NCBI RefSeq assembly: GCF_905147045.1
Contig: NC_065897.1
Coordinates: 7,393,001 to 7,457,000, forward strand
DNA: 64,000 bases
Source: Nymphalis io
Lineage: Eukaryota; Arthropoda; Insecta; Lepidoptera; Nymphalidae
Reading direction: 5' to 3'
In this document: positions 13,285-37,481 of the stretch, piece by piece
How the letters are laid out: each line of letters begins with the position of its first letter
How positions within the stretch are numbered: position 1 is the first letter of the stretch
Made by a program: the position numbers and the translations under genes
Notes under the pieces: model-generated
Told to the model about the DNA's origin: nothing
The model's input: only the letters and a program-made list of their open reading frames with translations
The model's database searches: none

Positions 13285-13385
13285 ACATCGGAATATCCAC
13301 TAAAAACCAGCGGTACCATTTCCGTCTTGACGAGGAGCGCCACGGGATCGCTTGCGCATGCTACCGTGAGGCTCTGATGTCACAT
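13285..13385 (-). mobile_element. R1-like LINE 3' UTR fragment
   Basis: Shares the blocks AAACCAGCGGTACC, GACGAGGAGCGCCACGGG and TCGCTTGCGCATGCTACCG with 47380-47480 and, more weakly, with the 3' end of the R1-like LINE at 62470-62545. It has no coding content. Confidence 0.6.
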
Positions 13386-14960
13386 CGTACCTTAAGCAAT
13401 TTTAATTTAACTAAAGAGGAATAACGTCCGCTAACCTTGACGAATTGAATATAAACATGAAGGCCTTTCTTGTTAACAACAATATAACTTAAATAATCTT
13501 TAGGTTAAAAAGTTAGTTTATCTCAGGCCAAAGCCAAAAAAAAATAGTATATATATTTGAATCATTATAAACTGTGGTCATAAGTTAAGTATTTATGTTT
13601 AGAGGTAGAAAAGCCATCTCAGATGGGTGGGTAAAATGTGTGTATCGAAATATATGAAATAATCGTTCCATGAGTTGTCTAAATGGCGCCACTGTAGCTA
13701 AAAGGGATTGCTTATACCTATAGATTTGTAGATAATATTAACATTTATTTTACGAATTTATTAATTGGGTTTTATAAATTTGATTAACAGAATAATTAAA
13801 AAACAGCTTCTTTTAAAGGCTGATGTCTAATTTTCCTTCTCTAATTCCGCTTTATTCTTTTGAGTATTAGCGCGTTCTTTTAAATAAAAAAGATACTTCT
13901 CTTTACCTTTACAAATCCTCCACTCATAGTATTTAGTTTAAGCAATAGAATAATAATCAATAGAAGTATCAATACAATGAACAATAGAAGTAGGTGTTTG
14001 TAGGTTATAGAAAAGAATCGAGTTATTCGTAAAATTATGTTTTATAAACGCCATATTCGACTTTTACTTTTTGTTTAAATAGACTTAGGTACAACTTTCT
14101 TAGCATTGGGTCATCTTGAATGTATTAATATTTTGTGATACCTTTTAATAATATCTAAGTGTTATGCCTGAAAACGTAAAATAGCAGAAATTACCTCAGA
14201 CGTGTAAAAGTATTCCTAATAGTAGGTATGCTTTTACATCTGGCGTAAAATATACAAATTTTATTGTAAGTTATAAAGTTCCCAAAGATCATCATCGTTT
14301 GTGACCTCGGTTAATTAGGAAGTTGATTTTCCAATCAGTGGCCAATCATATAATTGTTATTGCTAACGGAACTAACCACTCCACGCCCCTGGCTTGCCCC
14401 TTCAACGTCCGCCGGTTAATTTGCTACGAGTAAAGTTTTTGATTTAAATAGAATATCTTTCGAAATGCTACTTTTAAGGATTGAATTCAGAGCACAGCTT
14501 CACGTTCATTATTCATTATTTCCCATTTTTGTACGTTGAATGATACTCATAAATGTTTGGTACATTTTTCAAGTAAATTGATAATCTATTTAACAAATGA
14601 TTTACTTTTTTATTTTATATTGCAATAAGGACGTTAAAAGTATTAATTTATACAAATATAATATATTTATTATGTACCTATGCAAATAAAGATATTTACT
14701 TATATTTTTTATTTTGTAATCATAAAATATATTTTTTATGAAGATTGTGTAGTTAGTTATTTGATTAAGTAAGAAATGTTTGTAAGATTATACCTAACTA
14801 AAATAAAACGTAAGAACATGATGATGACTGTCTGAAATATGTAATTGAATTCAACAATATTGATCCCGACATAAGCACTTGAATGTAATTTATGACCATC
14901 ATATATCATTGGTCTAAAACATCAAATTATCTATCTTTATATAATACATCTATGCACTAA
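13386..14960. other. Intergenic stretch without a recognised gene
   Basis: AT-rich. It holds an imperfect hairpin at 14201-14244 and a GC-richer patch at about 14380-14425 (CCACTCCACGCCCC) that might be a distal element of the downstream gene. No splice-consistent coding exon was found on either strand. Confidence 0.4.
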
Positions 14961-14964
14961 AATA

Positions 14965-15098
14965 ATGTAGGGCAGCCGTAAGATCATTGGCGTTTGGGCG
15001 GGCGGCGTGTCAAAAGAGTTTTAGAACGATTCAATTTTTCGTAGATACGTTTACAATTATAGAGTTTTTTACTTATTATATAGTGTAAAAAGTTTTAC
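14965..15098 (+). promoter_or_regulatory. Probable promoter and 5' UTR of the acylphosphatase gene
   Basis: A GC-rich island in AT-rich DNA (GGCGTTTGGGCGGGCGGCG near 14990) lies about 100 nt upstream of the start codon, as expected for a GC-box housekeeping promoter. The transcription start cannot be fixed by eye. Confidence 0.45.
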
Positions 15099-25911
<10,813 letters not shown>

Positions 25912-26125
25912 ATGTTTTTATTAAATTTTAATAATACATTGTGTTTATTTAGAAAATTGATTTTTACGTCAGAATTTTTCAAGATATAAAATTAATTAAA
26001 AAAATGTAATTTTCATCAAATATATTAAAAGCGACTTTTGAAGACATAATTATGTACAATTAACTGTATTTATACTTCTAAAATTACATTACGTATTCGC
26101 AAAGTATTCCGTAAGTAAGTTATTA

Positions 26126-26235
26126 TTATTATTATAATCTTTATTGTACACCACAAACATAAAATACAAAAATTGCTTAACAAAAAAAATACACAATTTG
26201 TAGAAATAAATTATCTTTATATTATTTTCATTGGA
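26126..26235 (-). repeat. LINE 3'-tail fragment
   Basis: On the minus strand it reads ...GTGTACAATAAAGATTATAA followed by (TAA)n, a typical 3' end of lepidopteran LINEs. It lies about 200 bp downstream of the acylphosphatase stop codon. No coding part remains. Confidence 0.5.
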
Positions 26236-26516
26236 AATGAAAATCGTAACTATATTTTATAATAATATATTTGTAGGTTAACTAAATTCCCCAATTTCAC
26301 AGGAGATCCCATTATGCTTTAACCAAGGATTTGTAATTATTTACCCACCGATCTCTTCGCCCGGACTGTGCTACGAAGCTACGTGCTCCTATTACGCGCG
26401 TATTTTGCGCGTTTGTATAAATATCTCGTAATGCTTGTTAAGCTATACTGGTTATAATTCCAAAGTGTATAAGGTAATAATCTTTAACATAAAACATTTA
26501 AAATTAATATGTTGTA

Positions 26517-26692
26517 GTGAAGGAAAACATCGTGAGGAAACCTGCATGTGTCTAATTTCACTGAAATTCTGTTACATGTGAATTCTACCAACCCGCATTG
26601 GAGCAGCGTGGTGAAATAAGCTCCAAACCTTCTCCTCAAAAAGAGGAGAGGAGGCCTTTAGCCCAGCAGTGGGACATTCACAGGCTGTTATG
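26517..26692 (+). mobile_element. Metulj-type SINE, 5'-truncated
   Basis: Begins inside the body (GTGAAGGAAAACATCGTGAG) and runs to GGGACATTCACAGGCTGTTA. It matches the full copy at 54144 almost base for base. Confidence 0.85.
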
Positions 26693-27584
26693 GTTAGGGT
26701 ATGTTGTAGTAGTTAAATTAATATGTGTAAAGTATTATATTAACGCAAAGTAAAATAGAAAGTTATTTTAAGGATTCTTTTATTTAGCGGTGATTTTTCT
26801 TTCAATTACTTTCAATGTTCGTATATATAATTTATCATTGCACATTTCTGTAAATTTCGACCAAAATGTATTTTTATCTAGCTGTCAAGATTATGAATTG
26901 TATTATTAATCCTATGTACACGGAAATGTTTTGCTTATTTGGCCCAGATTAAAGGGAAGAACCGTTATCAACAAAACAAGATTTGTAGGATTTATTTATA
27001 TTATCTAGATTCTGGGAAAAGACGCGCAATACACAGGTTTACATAACAGGGGATTTTATACGGTAATTGTATTTTTACAAAATTATGAGTCGCAAATCGA
27101 AAGTTCAATGTTCTGTTTTTCAATTTACCGACTACTAATCATTTAATAGACGTCCAATTGAATCAACATTTAATTTATTCTGATGGCTTTTTTAAGGTAG
27201 CAGAGTAGACGAAATACCTACGTAGGAAACGAGACCTACGAAATTAAACGAATGTAACGATCTACACAATGTCAGTTGTGACATAGTACATTTATTTAGT
27301 GTGAATAATCTTCTGTTTAACAATTCGAAAAAAGTTTTAAAATTTAACACACCAAAAGTAAAAATTGTAAAAGCACATATATAATTATATAATTAAGCAT
27401 AATCAATTTATTCCTTATATTTTTAACCAATGATCTACCATATTTGTCATACCATTTGTGAACCATGCGTATTTGTGATTGGTATTAATTTTCGCATGTG
27501 GGCCACTATTTAACCCAAATAGTTGCAAAACTCATACTCTCAGGCCAATTATTCGTGCCCAATAAACCAATAGAATAATCTTAC

Positions 27585-28580
27585 AAGATGGCAATAGTCC
27601 GTCCTAGCGCGCTTTCTTTGCCCTTGGATATTCTGGCGGATATGGATGCGAGGGTGTGTCAACAGACCCGCATCCTCCGCCAGAACAGTGAATGCGCGCC
27701 CACTTCGAGTGCGCTCGAGGCGTTGAAGCGGCAGGAACACCGGAGGGCTCTCGCGACGTGGCGCGACCGTCTCTGTGAAGAACGGTACGCACGCAAACGC
27801 GTTGTTGGAGCGATCCTGCCAGCCTTCGAAGCCTGGATGAGACGAAAGCGACGAGTCACCTTCCGACTTACGTAGGTAATGACCGGTCACGGTTGTTTTG
27901 GAGAATACCTGTGTAAGATCGGACGCGAATCGACGGCGATGTGTCACCACTGTGGCGCGGACCAAGACACCGCTCAGCACACGTTGAAGGTGTGCCCCGC
28001 GTGGAGTGCGGAGAGGGAGATCCTGGTCCGTGAAGTCGGACAAGACCTGCCCCTGCGAGCAATCGTGTCGGCGATGCTTCGCAGGGAATCGGCGTGGAGA
28101 GCCGTAGCCTCCTTCTGTGAGACCGTCATAGTTCAGAAGGAGACGGCGAAGCGGGAACGGGAAAGGCTGATCGTGCTCGGCGGAGACGACGACGGCGTCG
28201 TCTCAGCCCTCCCATAGCCCAGACGCACGGGGCTTAAAAGATAGGGCGTAACCCTGGGGCCGTGGATGCGTGAGGTGGGGGCCTCACGTGTCCTATTTCA
28301 GACGGCCCTGTGGAGGACGGCAGCCGTGATGGCCTCGAACTGCCGTACGCACTAGCGAGGAGTGCGGGGGGGCGAGATTCGCCCCCTGATGAGAGCTCCG
28401 CCGAGCCGAGTGGCAAAGCACGGAAGAGGCCGCGGATGCGTTATATCAACACGATACCGCAGCCTCTCCGATCCGTGCTGAGGACGGCCATCGCAGTGGT
28501 TTTAGTGGGTAAGAATCCCACATAACCCAGTTCCACCCCCATAGGACCCGGGTACCTTTCTGAAGGTTTCCACTGCGAGA
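27585..28580 (+). mobile_element. R1-like LINE 3' end
   Basis: GC-rich island in AT-rich flanks. A reading from 27588 (DARVCQQTRILRQN ... AILPAFEAWMRRK, then FRLT) is stopped by TAG, and continues as MTGHGCFGEYLCKIGR. The C-x2-C-x8-H-x4-C zinc knuckle is intact (CHHCG, AQHTLKVC), then CPAWSAERE, ending near 28217. A 3' UTR follows with the marker TTTTAGTGGGTAAGAATCCC, ending in an A run near 28580. The C-terminal zinc knuckle and the phrase SFCETVIVQKE place it in the R1 group as known from Lepidoptera. It is 5'-truncated and carries at least one stop. Confidence 0.85.
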
Positions 28581-29204
28581 AAAAAAATGTATTAGATAAA
28601 ATACATTTTTGGTATTTTGAATCGGATCGTGACGTTTTAAAGTTTTGCTATCATGTAATCAAATCTATATTAATAATAATTGATAATATTAATAATTGAT
28701 ATTCAAATTATTTTCATATACTCAAATTTATATAAATATTAAGAAACATTTATAGTGTCAAATGTTTCATAAAGTAAATCATATTGTGATACATTCTGTT
28801 GTCTCACCAAACTTCACATCCTGAATTGGTTGAAATCCTGCTTGTTCCGGTGTACTGGCTGATCATTAGTATCAACTATTTATAGCATTTAATATAGAGT
28901 ACTTACTAGGTAGTTTTTGAATTATCTTAAGCCAACTAATATTACTTTAGAGCTCACATGATTGCTTTTTATATTTGAAAACTATGGTCTCAATAAAGTA
29001 AATATTTAATACTTCATATATCGCTAAAAGTTTAGATAAAAGATTAATAATAAAATAACACTATATATAATATAACTCTGTATATTTTGTAGCATATTAT
29101 ATGTATATTTTTTAATTTTTATATTTTTATTGTATGTATATTTTTGTATGCTTATAAATATTGTTGATAATATAATTTACTAATTACCATCTTAACGGAT
29201 TTCC

Positions 29205-29300
29205 ATTTTGGTTAAAGGTTGACTGGCAGAGAATACATTAACTCCGCCTTTTGTTCCAACTGAATATTGTGGCGGTCAATAAAGTTTTTAAATAAATAAA
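29205..29300 (+). repeat. LINE 3' UTR and tail
   Basis: Has TTTGGTTAAAGGTTGACTGG, CTCCGCCTTTTGTTC, CAATAAAGTTTTTAAATAAA and an A-rich end. From memory this is a very common 3' end of a lepidopteran non-LTR element. No coding part remains. Confidence 0.65.
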
Positions 29301-30382
29301 ATAAATTTCTATAGTACGTACTATAACTTATTTAACAGTAGGTACAGAATAGCATACTAAAGTATTTTTTATAAAGTAAATAGTCTAATTCAAACTAAAG
29401 ATATAAAAACACACCACCCTGGGATTCTGTTAGAATGGATTTCGGTCACTTCTTTGTAAACTTAGTATTGCATTTCCTACTGCAGGATACGCCAGAAACG
29501 AGTCACGACCCGGTGTACCTTGGGCATCGTTGTTAGTGTTATGCGGTGTTACTGACAATGACGAAAAAAGGTTTAGGGATAAAAGATATAGGGCTTGAAA
29601 GAATTCTATCATTAGTTTATATATATAATGTTAGCAGTAATTTATACAATATTAAGTGTTCGGTCTCTTTATAAAAAATGTTACACGTGTAATTTAGTAC
29701 GTAGTAGTACATCTTTAAATAACTTTACATTTCTTTAAAAAAAATACGTTTTTGAGATATTTTTAATGACAAATATTAAGAAATATTTCCCATTTAAAAT
29801 TAAAGTATTTCAAAACATTTAAGTCCGACGATAATTATTTTTAAAAGGCATTATTTTATTTTGGTCGGCAAGGCAGAGACAAGGAAGATAAAACTAAGCT
29901 CCACGAATAGAAGTCCACTTCGTAACAGACATTGCGAAAAAATACTATTCGAACGAGATTATTCCAACATTTATTACCACACTAGCTCATATAATGTCTT
30001 TATCAGAGTGATTGGTTAATACTAGTACCATGTAGAAATAAATTTACATCTAGACTTCATTACCACGTTTCTTTAACAACGGCTACGGTATCTCCAAGCA
30101 AATATATTTTACTACATGTTCTAGGTTAGCACATTTTTACTTAAGTATATGACTGATATTTGTTTATAATAATAATATCCTGGGACATTTTTCACAATGA
30201 TCCCAAATTAAGCTTGTACAGAGCTTGTAGTATGGAAACCAGACAACTGATATATTATTTTTTCCTGTGTCATCGGTCTATAGAATAACAGTTGTCTTGA
30301 ATACAACGATTCTCTTTTTTTCTTTTTAAATTAAATTTAAAATAGCACAAGCAAAGCGCAAAACGTTTAGGTATTATCTATC

Positions 30383-30444
30383 TGGTAATAGTTACCTTAA
30401 AGTTCACATCTATGAAGATGTGAACTTTAAGGTAACTATTACCA
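30383..30444. repeat. Perfect 29-bp hairpin with ATGA loop (left of a twin)
   Basis: Arms 30383-30411 and 30416-30444 are exact complements, loop ATGA. The centre reads CTATGAAG, the same as in the next hairpin two bases away. Confidence 0.97.
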
Positions 30445-30446
30445 TA

Positions 30447-30506
30447 CGTAGTTTAATACCTTTTCATTGAACCTATGAAGGTTCAATGAAAAGGTATTAA
30501 ACTACG
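30447..30506. repeat. Perfect 28-bp hairpin with ATGA loop (right of a twin)
   Basis: Arms 30447-30474 and 30479-30506 are exact complements. The arms differ in sequence from the left twin, but the loop and the 8-bp centre CTATGAAG are identical. Confidence 0.97.
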
Positions 30507-31537
30507 AATAAAATTCTCATTTAATAACAACAAGCAAAATTGGTTTTATTAAAATCGTTTGCCTTATAATTAATATACATACAACAAAATCTAGTAAGCT
30601 TTTATACTTAAATCTTGTCAAAGTTTCTCGATATTATATAATTTATATTTTAAAATATTGAAGACATGCAAAAATGGCAACAATATATTTATTACAATTA
30701 AGTAATTTACATTTACGAAACTTATATTTAATTCAAAATTAAAAAAATATTTACACCATTTGCGCATCAATATATCTAAACTATATTTAATAATTTATTT
30801 TAAAAAGAAAAATTAATGAGTGTGAAAAATAATGTGCGTTAAAGAAAAATCATTGAATCTGTTAATAAATCTTTTAATTCTCAAGAAACAGAACTTTTTT
30901 TTATTTAAATTAAGATATTGATCTTTACAGAAAAAAAAATTATACAAAAAATGAACATTCCATGAGTCCATGAATTTTGTCGTTTTTGTTTACTTTACCC
31001 TATTTTAAGTATAAATCCTAATAATTATTTTTTCGTTCTAATAATATAATGTGTATTGCAGCAAGAGAAGAAAATAGCTTTTAATTTATTTTATATCAGC
31101 TAACTTTCATTCCACAATATATGAAGAAATAACAATTTCACAAAAAACTAAATAAAAGTAAAAATTCTTAATAAAGCTATTGGTAAGGTAGAGAAACGTA
31201 GTATTATTAAAGCGTAACGACACAGTGGCGAAAAAGCTAACTACAAGTACATCATAGATTTTTTTGTTCACAAAACAAACTTTTTTATAAATATATAAAA
31301 AATAATGATTTACAAATTTTCTTTAAACACATTTTCCATCTTAGTTAAGACTCAGTTATACATTTCTTGTCAATTAAGTGAGTGTTTTTAATACTTCATG
31401 TCAATACATATATGTATATATATATTTACAGGTAACTTTCTTATTTATAGTACAGGATATTTAATCGATAAATAAAATATTATGTACAATGAAGACAAAA
31501 ATGCAATTCGGATTATCCTTCTGGTATAAGAGAAGTA

Positions 31538-34500
31538 TTACACCTTCTCCTCTGGCGTTTGTAAAGGTACGCTGGCTTCTTCTATTTTCTTGGTAGCAGA
31601 AGTAGGAGCTGCTGCATTGGACCCTTTTTGTCTCTTCTTTATTCTCTCTTTGTGGAAGAATAACCTGAGGTAGTGGCACGGGAATACGACACAGTCACCT
31701 GCGGGCTCCTCAGCGTCGATGTAGACTCCTCTCACTAGGATAGAGTTGGAGCAGTTGAGAAGAATCAGCAAAGACAGGCTGATGATGTGTGAGCACCAGT
31801 TGCTTAGTTTGGGCGTATCTATGGGAAAACGGAATTGCAGCGTATATTAATAAAAATAGAGTCTATGAGTATATGTGGTCGTTAACTATAGACATAACAG
31901 TTTTTAATTTTTGTATGATTTGATCAAATGTTCTAATTATTATTAATTTAAATATTATTCTTATATAATTACATTCTTTTTTCATAATTTTAGAGCGTTA
32001 TTTATAAATGTGTAATGTAGCGGTGATGTAATATTACAAACGAAATTACAATTTAATTTTTAAACACGATAAACAGACTAAATATATCAGACAGAGAAGA
32101 CAAAAATTATAGTTTAGTTTTTTGAACAAAAATTATATTAGTACAAGATTTAATATATAATTGTCACTGGTATACATCAAAAATACTTTTTTTGTTTTTA
32201 AATATATATACTATGAAAGTAATCACCTGGGAAAAAATACACATCCATCAGGCCCCAAACAGCTCGCCACACGTTAACTGTCGCCAAAAACGACACTAGA
32301 TGATAAAGATCAGCAACCAGCAATCGAGGAGCTCCTTGTAGTTTACCCACCGCCCAGCGCATGGGCACTTGAGTAGCGAACGTCAGCACCACTATCGCGT
32401 ATCCTACCACCTGTTGAAGAGAAATAATACCATGACAGAATAGAAACTTTTAAAGGATACACGAATTGCACTGTAGGTAGTGTAATCGTGGATTCTTTTG
32501 AAGTTATTAACCGATATTTATACTACGACGGCTGCCTGTAAAAGTTTGATAATACCATCATCAATCATAAATAGCATGAAAAGTGGGTAATGTATTTAAA
32601 TCGAGATAATTTCGGTAACATTGGTTAATTATTAATTTCGGCCATTAGGCAGTTCTTAATAAGTATATACAAATGACCGCGTGTAATGGTGATCACCAAG
32701 TAGTTACTTGTTATACTATTCAAATGCGACAAAATTTTAGAATTCGTTAACTTAACATTCCAAATATTATCGAAAGTAAAATAAAATAAAACAAAGTACG
32801 TAGAATAGTGTTATCTTGAAATCAAATAGATGGCACGAGGCAATCGACAAGCAGTCGTCAAGATTTTTATAACATTATTACGTATATAAAACATCTAGAA
32901 AACACCAACATCGACACTATAAAGCGGCGCCTGGAATAATTCTTTGGTAAACTAATTAAATCCTTATCATTATTTACTATCCGGCATATGGATGAATTCT
33001 GAGCAATAATATCTTAAAACTTTAATAGCGTTGGCTTAGAGACAATTGTTTGTAAATATATATTATTTGATGAGCAATGGAAACAACCGGGCAGATATTA
33101 TTTATAGATTACAAGATACTTAAGGACAAGATTAAATTGTGTTTAATTGTCCGTTAACTTCTTTATTTAATAGAAGGCAATGGGCAACACTAAGGCCAGG
33201 AATAAGAACATACTTTATGTAATAAGTGAGTAACGTTTGGATATAAAAATGACAATTCGCAAACGCTAACAAATACCAACCCTCCCACTTAGAATATATA
33301 ACAAAATAAATATAGAATCGAAAATTGATTTCCAACTAGAACATCGAAACTTATTAAAATATCGTCAAAATGATTTTATACATATTATTTAAAAAATAGC
33401 ATAGCAAGAAAGAATCATAATTGGTACGAAAAACTCGCAGGAATAAATACTAACAAAATAATATTAATATCAATTAAAAACTTATTATAGATGACTTCAA
33501 GCAGCCACTCAGAATACTTTTACCAAGTATTTAGATTCTAGACGATAACATACATAGTGGTTAACTAGGTTAATACACTCTTTGTAATCAGGTGGAAATA
33601 CGTGCTGTAAACATTCCGGTACGTAGATGGTGCTACGAGAATTATTTGTTCAGTGATTATAGCATACAGTTTCAGAACACAATGAGTAAACTACTTTTCC
33701 TAATACTAATAATAATAATAATAATAATAAAACTTTTTATTTCAGGACTAGCCCATATAGTGTTAGTAAAACATATTTTTTAACTTTACAAATTTTAAAA
33801 TACAATACAATAATAAAAAATAATTACATTTTTTTTAGATAATAATATTTATCAATAACGATTTTAAAATTTAATTTAATTTAAATAGTTTTTTAACATT
33901 ATATTTAATATTTTATTATTATAATTTAATATAAATTTTTTAATCAAGCAGTTATTTAATTTTAAACAAAAACAAAATATCCAACCGTCAATATCTTATT
34001 AATATGAAAAATGTGTAATTAAAATATCTTGTTACACCATCCCATACAAAACTGAATTGACTGCTGGATTTTAATTAAAATTTAACACGGACAGAATTTA
34101 TTTTATTAATTAAAACTATCCTTTTTTGGGGTAACATGAAAAGTAAATTTTAGTATTACCGGAGTGTATAAGTATGATTATATATAAAAGGAGAGTAATA
34201 TTTCTTTGTTCAGTTAATTCATTATATTTGGCGAGTATTTAAGTCTTAAGATATTTTTCGTCAAATGTCAGTTCGGCATAAATAAAGCATAAAGTATATT
34301 CATATATATATAAAGTATATTCATATATTCGGCATAAAGTATATCAATTAATTAAACTTTCGTTTAATTTTTATATTATATTTTAATTGTATTAGGCAGG
34401 CAGACTAACAAGTTGGCAATCTGATGGTAAGTGGTCACCACCGCTTATAGATATTGGCATTGGAAGAAATATTAACTTTTACACGCCAATACGCCACCTA

Positions 34501-37481
34501 CTTTGGGAACTAAAATGTTGTCTCTAGTGCGTGCAGTTACACTGGCTCACGTACCCTTTAAACCAGAACACAAGAATACAAGTATTGCTGGTTGACGGTA
34601 GAATTTAACATGAATGGAGGTACCTACCCAGACGGGCATGCAAAAAGCCCTACCACAGAGTATTTCATTCCATGTTGAACAGTACAGTGTTGTTTGTAAT
34701 TGTATTTTTCCATTACTTTATGATCTACAAAGTGTAACAAATATTAGTTGTATCAGAAGAATTTCCACGGGCAAACACAATTATATTATCAATTATATGC
34801 ATTTACAAATATACAGTTCGTTGAACTATATAAATAACAAATAAAATTAAATATCTAAATATCTTCGCATTTTGTTTTTTTTTTAATTTAATTGCTATAT
34901 AAATCGTAATGACGATATTTATAAAAAATAATACGTTCTATCTTTTGACTGTCATGCCATTTTGTAGGTATAACATGAAAAATAATCATATGCAATTTTT
35001 TTAATGCTAATTTATATTATACGGTTAGAAATGCGCTCTTATAACAACGAAAAATTTATTATCAAAAAAGAGATTGCAGTCAGATAAGTTGTCTGTAGAT
35101 TTTATAATTAAAAAAGTAAATAAAATACTTGTAAAATAATTACATATGGGTATGTGCCATCAAGGTTTTGCCCGTAATCACCACACTGGGCAAGCGTGTT
35201 GGTGATCGCAGGGCATAGCATTGGTTATATTGGTCGGTCGCTAGAGCCTCATTTTTTAAGCTGTAGGATGCTACACGTGCAGGTGAGGTTGGCTGGGAGC
35301 ACTTAGATGTAGCACCTCTCACATCCCGATGATCGAGTGGCGTAATATTGGAGAGGTCTATGTCCAGCAGTGGACGAGAAAGGGATAAATTACATACTCG
35401 TATATTCATATCAAATACATATCATATAGCTCAGATCTTAATCCTAGCTGGTTGTATCATATTTTAGATACCGTGTAGCGGTTGATTTAAGAAAAATTCA
35501 AGCAATTCTAAATTCTCACTAAATATACACAAAAGCTTTGGAATAAAAATTTAAAGATGGAGAGAACTTAAACGGAAAACTTAAATTATGATTAGATCTC
35601 ATTATCTCAATGATAAAGCCAATGAAGTAGTAACGTTGTTTATGACAAGAAGAAGCCATATGAATGAGAAGAATATTATATAGAAGAGGTAAAATATATA
35701 GATCCAATTATTATTTTAATCTATTTGTTTCTCTATAGAATCAAACGTTCATATTTTTATGTATATTGTACGTGGAATTTTGCATACGGCTTATAAAGTC
35801 ACTTCAAGTCCATGATTATATAATTTAAATATCTAGATATATTTTCTGTATATGTATCGATTACGTTTATCGTTTACGTTGTACAAAACAAAGTGACAAC
35901 ATAAGATTTTGCAAAATGCGATTTTGTTCTGATAAAAAGGTGCATTATTGATAATATTCCTATTATCAATAATGCACCTAGGAATGAAGAATATCTTAAT
36001 ATCATAAGAGTTTAACTAACTACAGGGACAATGGTCATAACATCTTAGTTCTCAAGTTCGGTAGCCCATAGATAAAAAATAATTATATTGAATTTTTTCA
36101 AATATATCACAAATAAAGGAGTGAGCGTTCAATACGTATTCGTATTTTTTATCTTTAGAAAACAAATTATATTATTTAAATAATGGTTATAATGGAGCAT
36201 TCTAACGTGACACTAATTTGAAATTTGTCCTTTTACGAGTCAGAAATAAAAATGTCACTAAATAAAAATGATTTAAAAATCAGGTTGAAGTGGAGTCGCG
36301 TATTAAAGGGTCCTGGAATATATTAGGGAAAATTATCTTTCATTTCTTAAGAGTTGTTTTGTAGAGGTTAGAAATCCTAAAAGTGAGCTCATAAATCTAA
36401 AAATAACGTGCCATTATGTCGTTGAGCGTTCAGAATTCACACTAATAAGGTCTAGTGTATTTACCCTATTACGCAGGCTTATTAATGAGGCGGTGTATTT
36501 CTGTCCTACCCGTTCATCCCACTTAACTTCAATGTCACAGCTTGGTAATGAACGTGAAACTAGTTATTTGCATCATTTTACAGCGTGGTTTATTTAACGG
36601 TACAGTATATGTAGGTATTAATAATTTTTTTGAAGTTTCTTGGTATAAATTAATATCTCAAGCAATATAACTCTTTTAGATAAAACCTATTTTCTCTCTA
36701 TAAAAATGTTATTTACAAAATATGACACGCACATATATCGTACAAGATATATATATAATATCAATTTTTTTAAGTCTAAATTAAAAAGGTTGAGAGAATA
36801 CAAAACTGAACAGTATTCATAATTGAAAAACAGTATTGACCTTATATATTCAAAGTTACAAAGTTATTATCGCGACGGTAGTACACCGGGGAACGGTCGG
36901 GAGGAAGAACCAATTGCTGCACGTAAGTGGTCACTGACTCAATGACGACGTATGACCTATATGCGGAAAAATAACACGATCTTAGCATTAGATTTAGTAT
37001 ACCTTATGTAATTAATGCATGTTATTTATTTAAACACAAGAATATCAAGCAGTTGAATATAGAATTACGAACGTTTTTTCCAGAGTACGAATTTAACCGC
37101 TACTAATATTCTTAGCTTCTTCTTTTCTTTTTATCTTATAAGTATCATTTTTAATTAACATAGTAGGTTTAATTGTATTACGAAGCATTCAAACTGGCAG
37201 ACAAATTATAAAAAGCCGATATAGTTTTTCATTTTAATAATTTATAATATAATTCTGATATAAAAATACCTACAAACTAACCAATCAAATATGAAAGAGC
37301 CTGAGCCTGAAAGAGAGATGTTACTCACAAGTGATGTCCAGAAGGACTTGATTTGGTCGTCCGGGTAGAGGAAGATATCTAGCAGCGCCCAAGATCCTCG
37401 CCACACGAAAACTACGAGTGAGCCCACCACCGTCACCGAGAACACGCAGTCCAGAATGTAAAGTGCAGTTTCTCTGCTACT
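31538..37481 (-). CDS. fusl: Shared C-terminal half of fusl (three exons)
   Basis: Exons 37481-37329 (phase 0 entry, SSRETALYILD), 32410-32227 and 31818-31538 encode 205 residues with four membrane segments. The first two W-x-x-x-W motifs read VWRGSWALLD and VWRAVWGLMD. The luminal-looking stretch AEEPAGDCVVFPCHYL after the last segment has two Cys. This is the only copy of the C-terminal half in the window, while three N-terminal halves lie upstream, each ending in phase 0. Confidence 0.85.

Larger units (their letters stand above)
28581..31537. other. Intergenic stretch between acylphosphatase and fusl
   Basis: AT-rich, holding a LINE tail (29205-29300) and twin hairpins (30383-30506). No gene was found. 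It includes the 3' flank of the minus-strand fusl gene, where I could not find a convincing AATAAA close to the stop. Confidence 0.4.

Noticed and set aside
12900..13303. Short ORFs over 12900-13303 and similar ones at 40546-40746 and 51064-51285
   Set aside because: They lie in family B retroposon copies and recur only because the repeat recurs. No protein similarity or splice sites support them.
27549..28043. 164-codon ORF antisense to the R1-like LINE at 27585-28580
   Set aside because: The plus-strand frame has the zinc knuckle and LINE phrases. The antisense frame is a GC-driven shadow.
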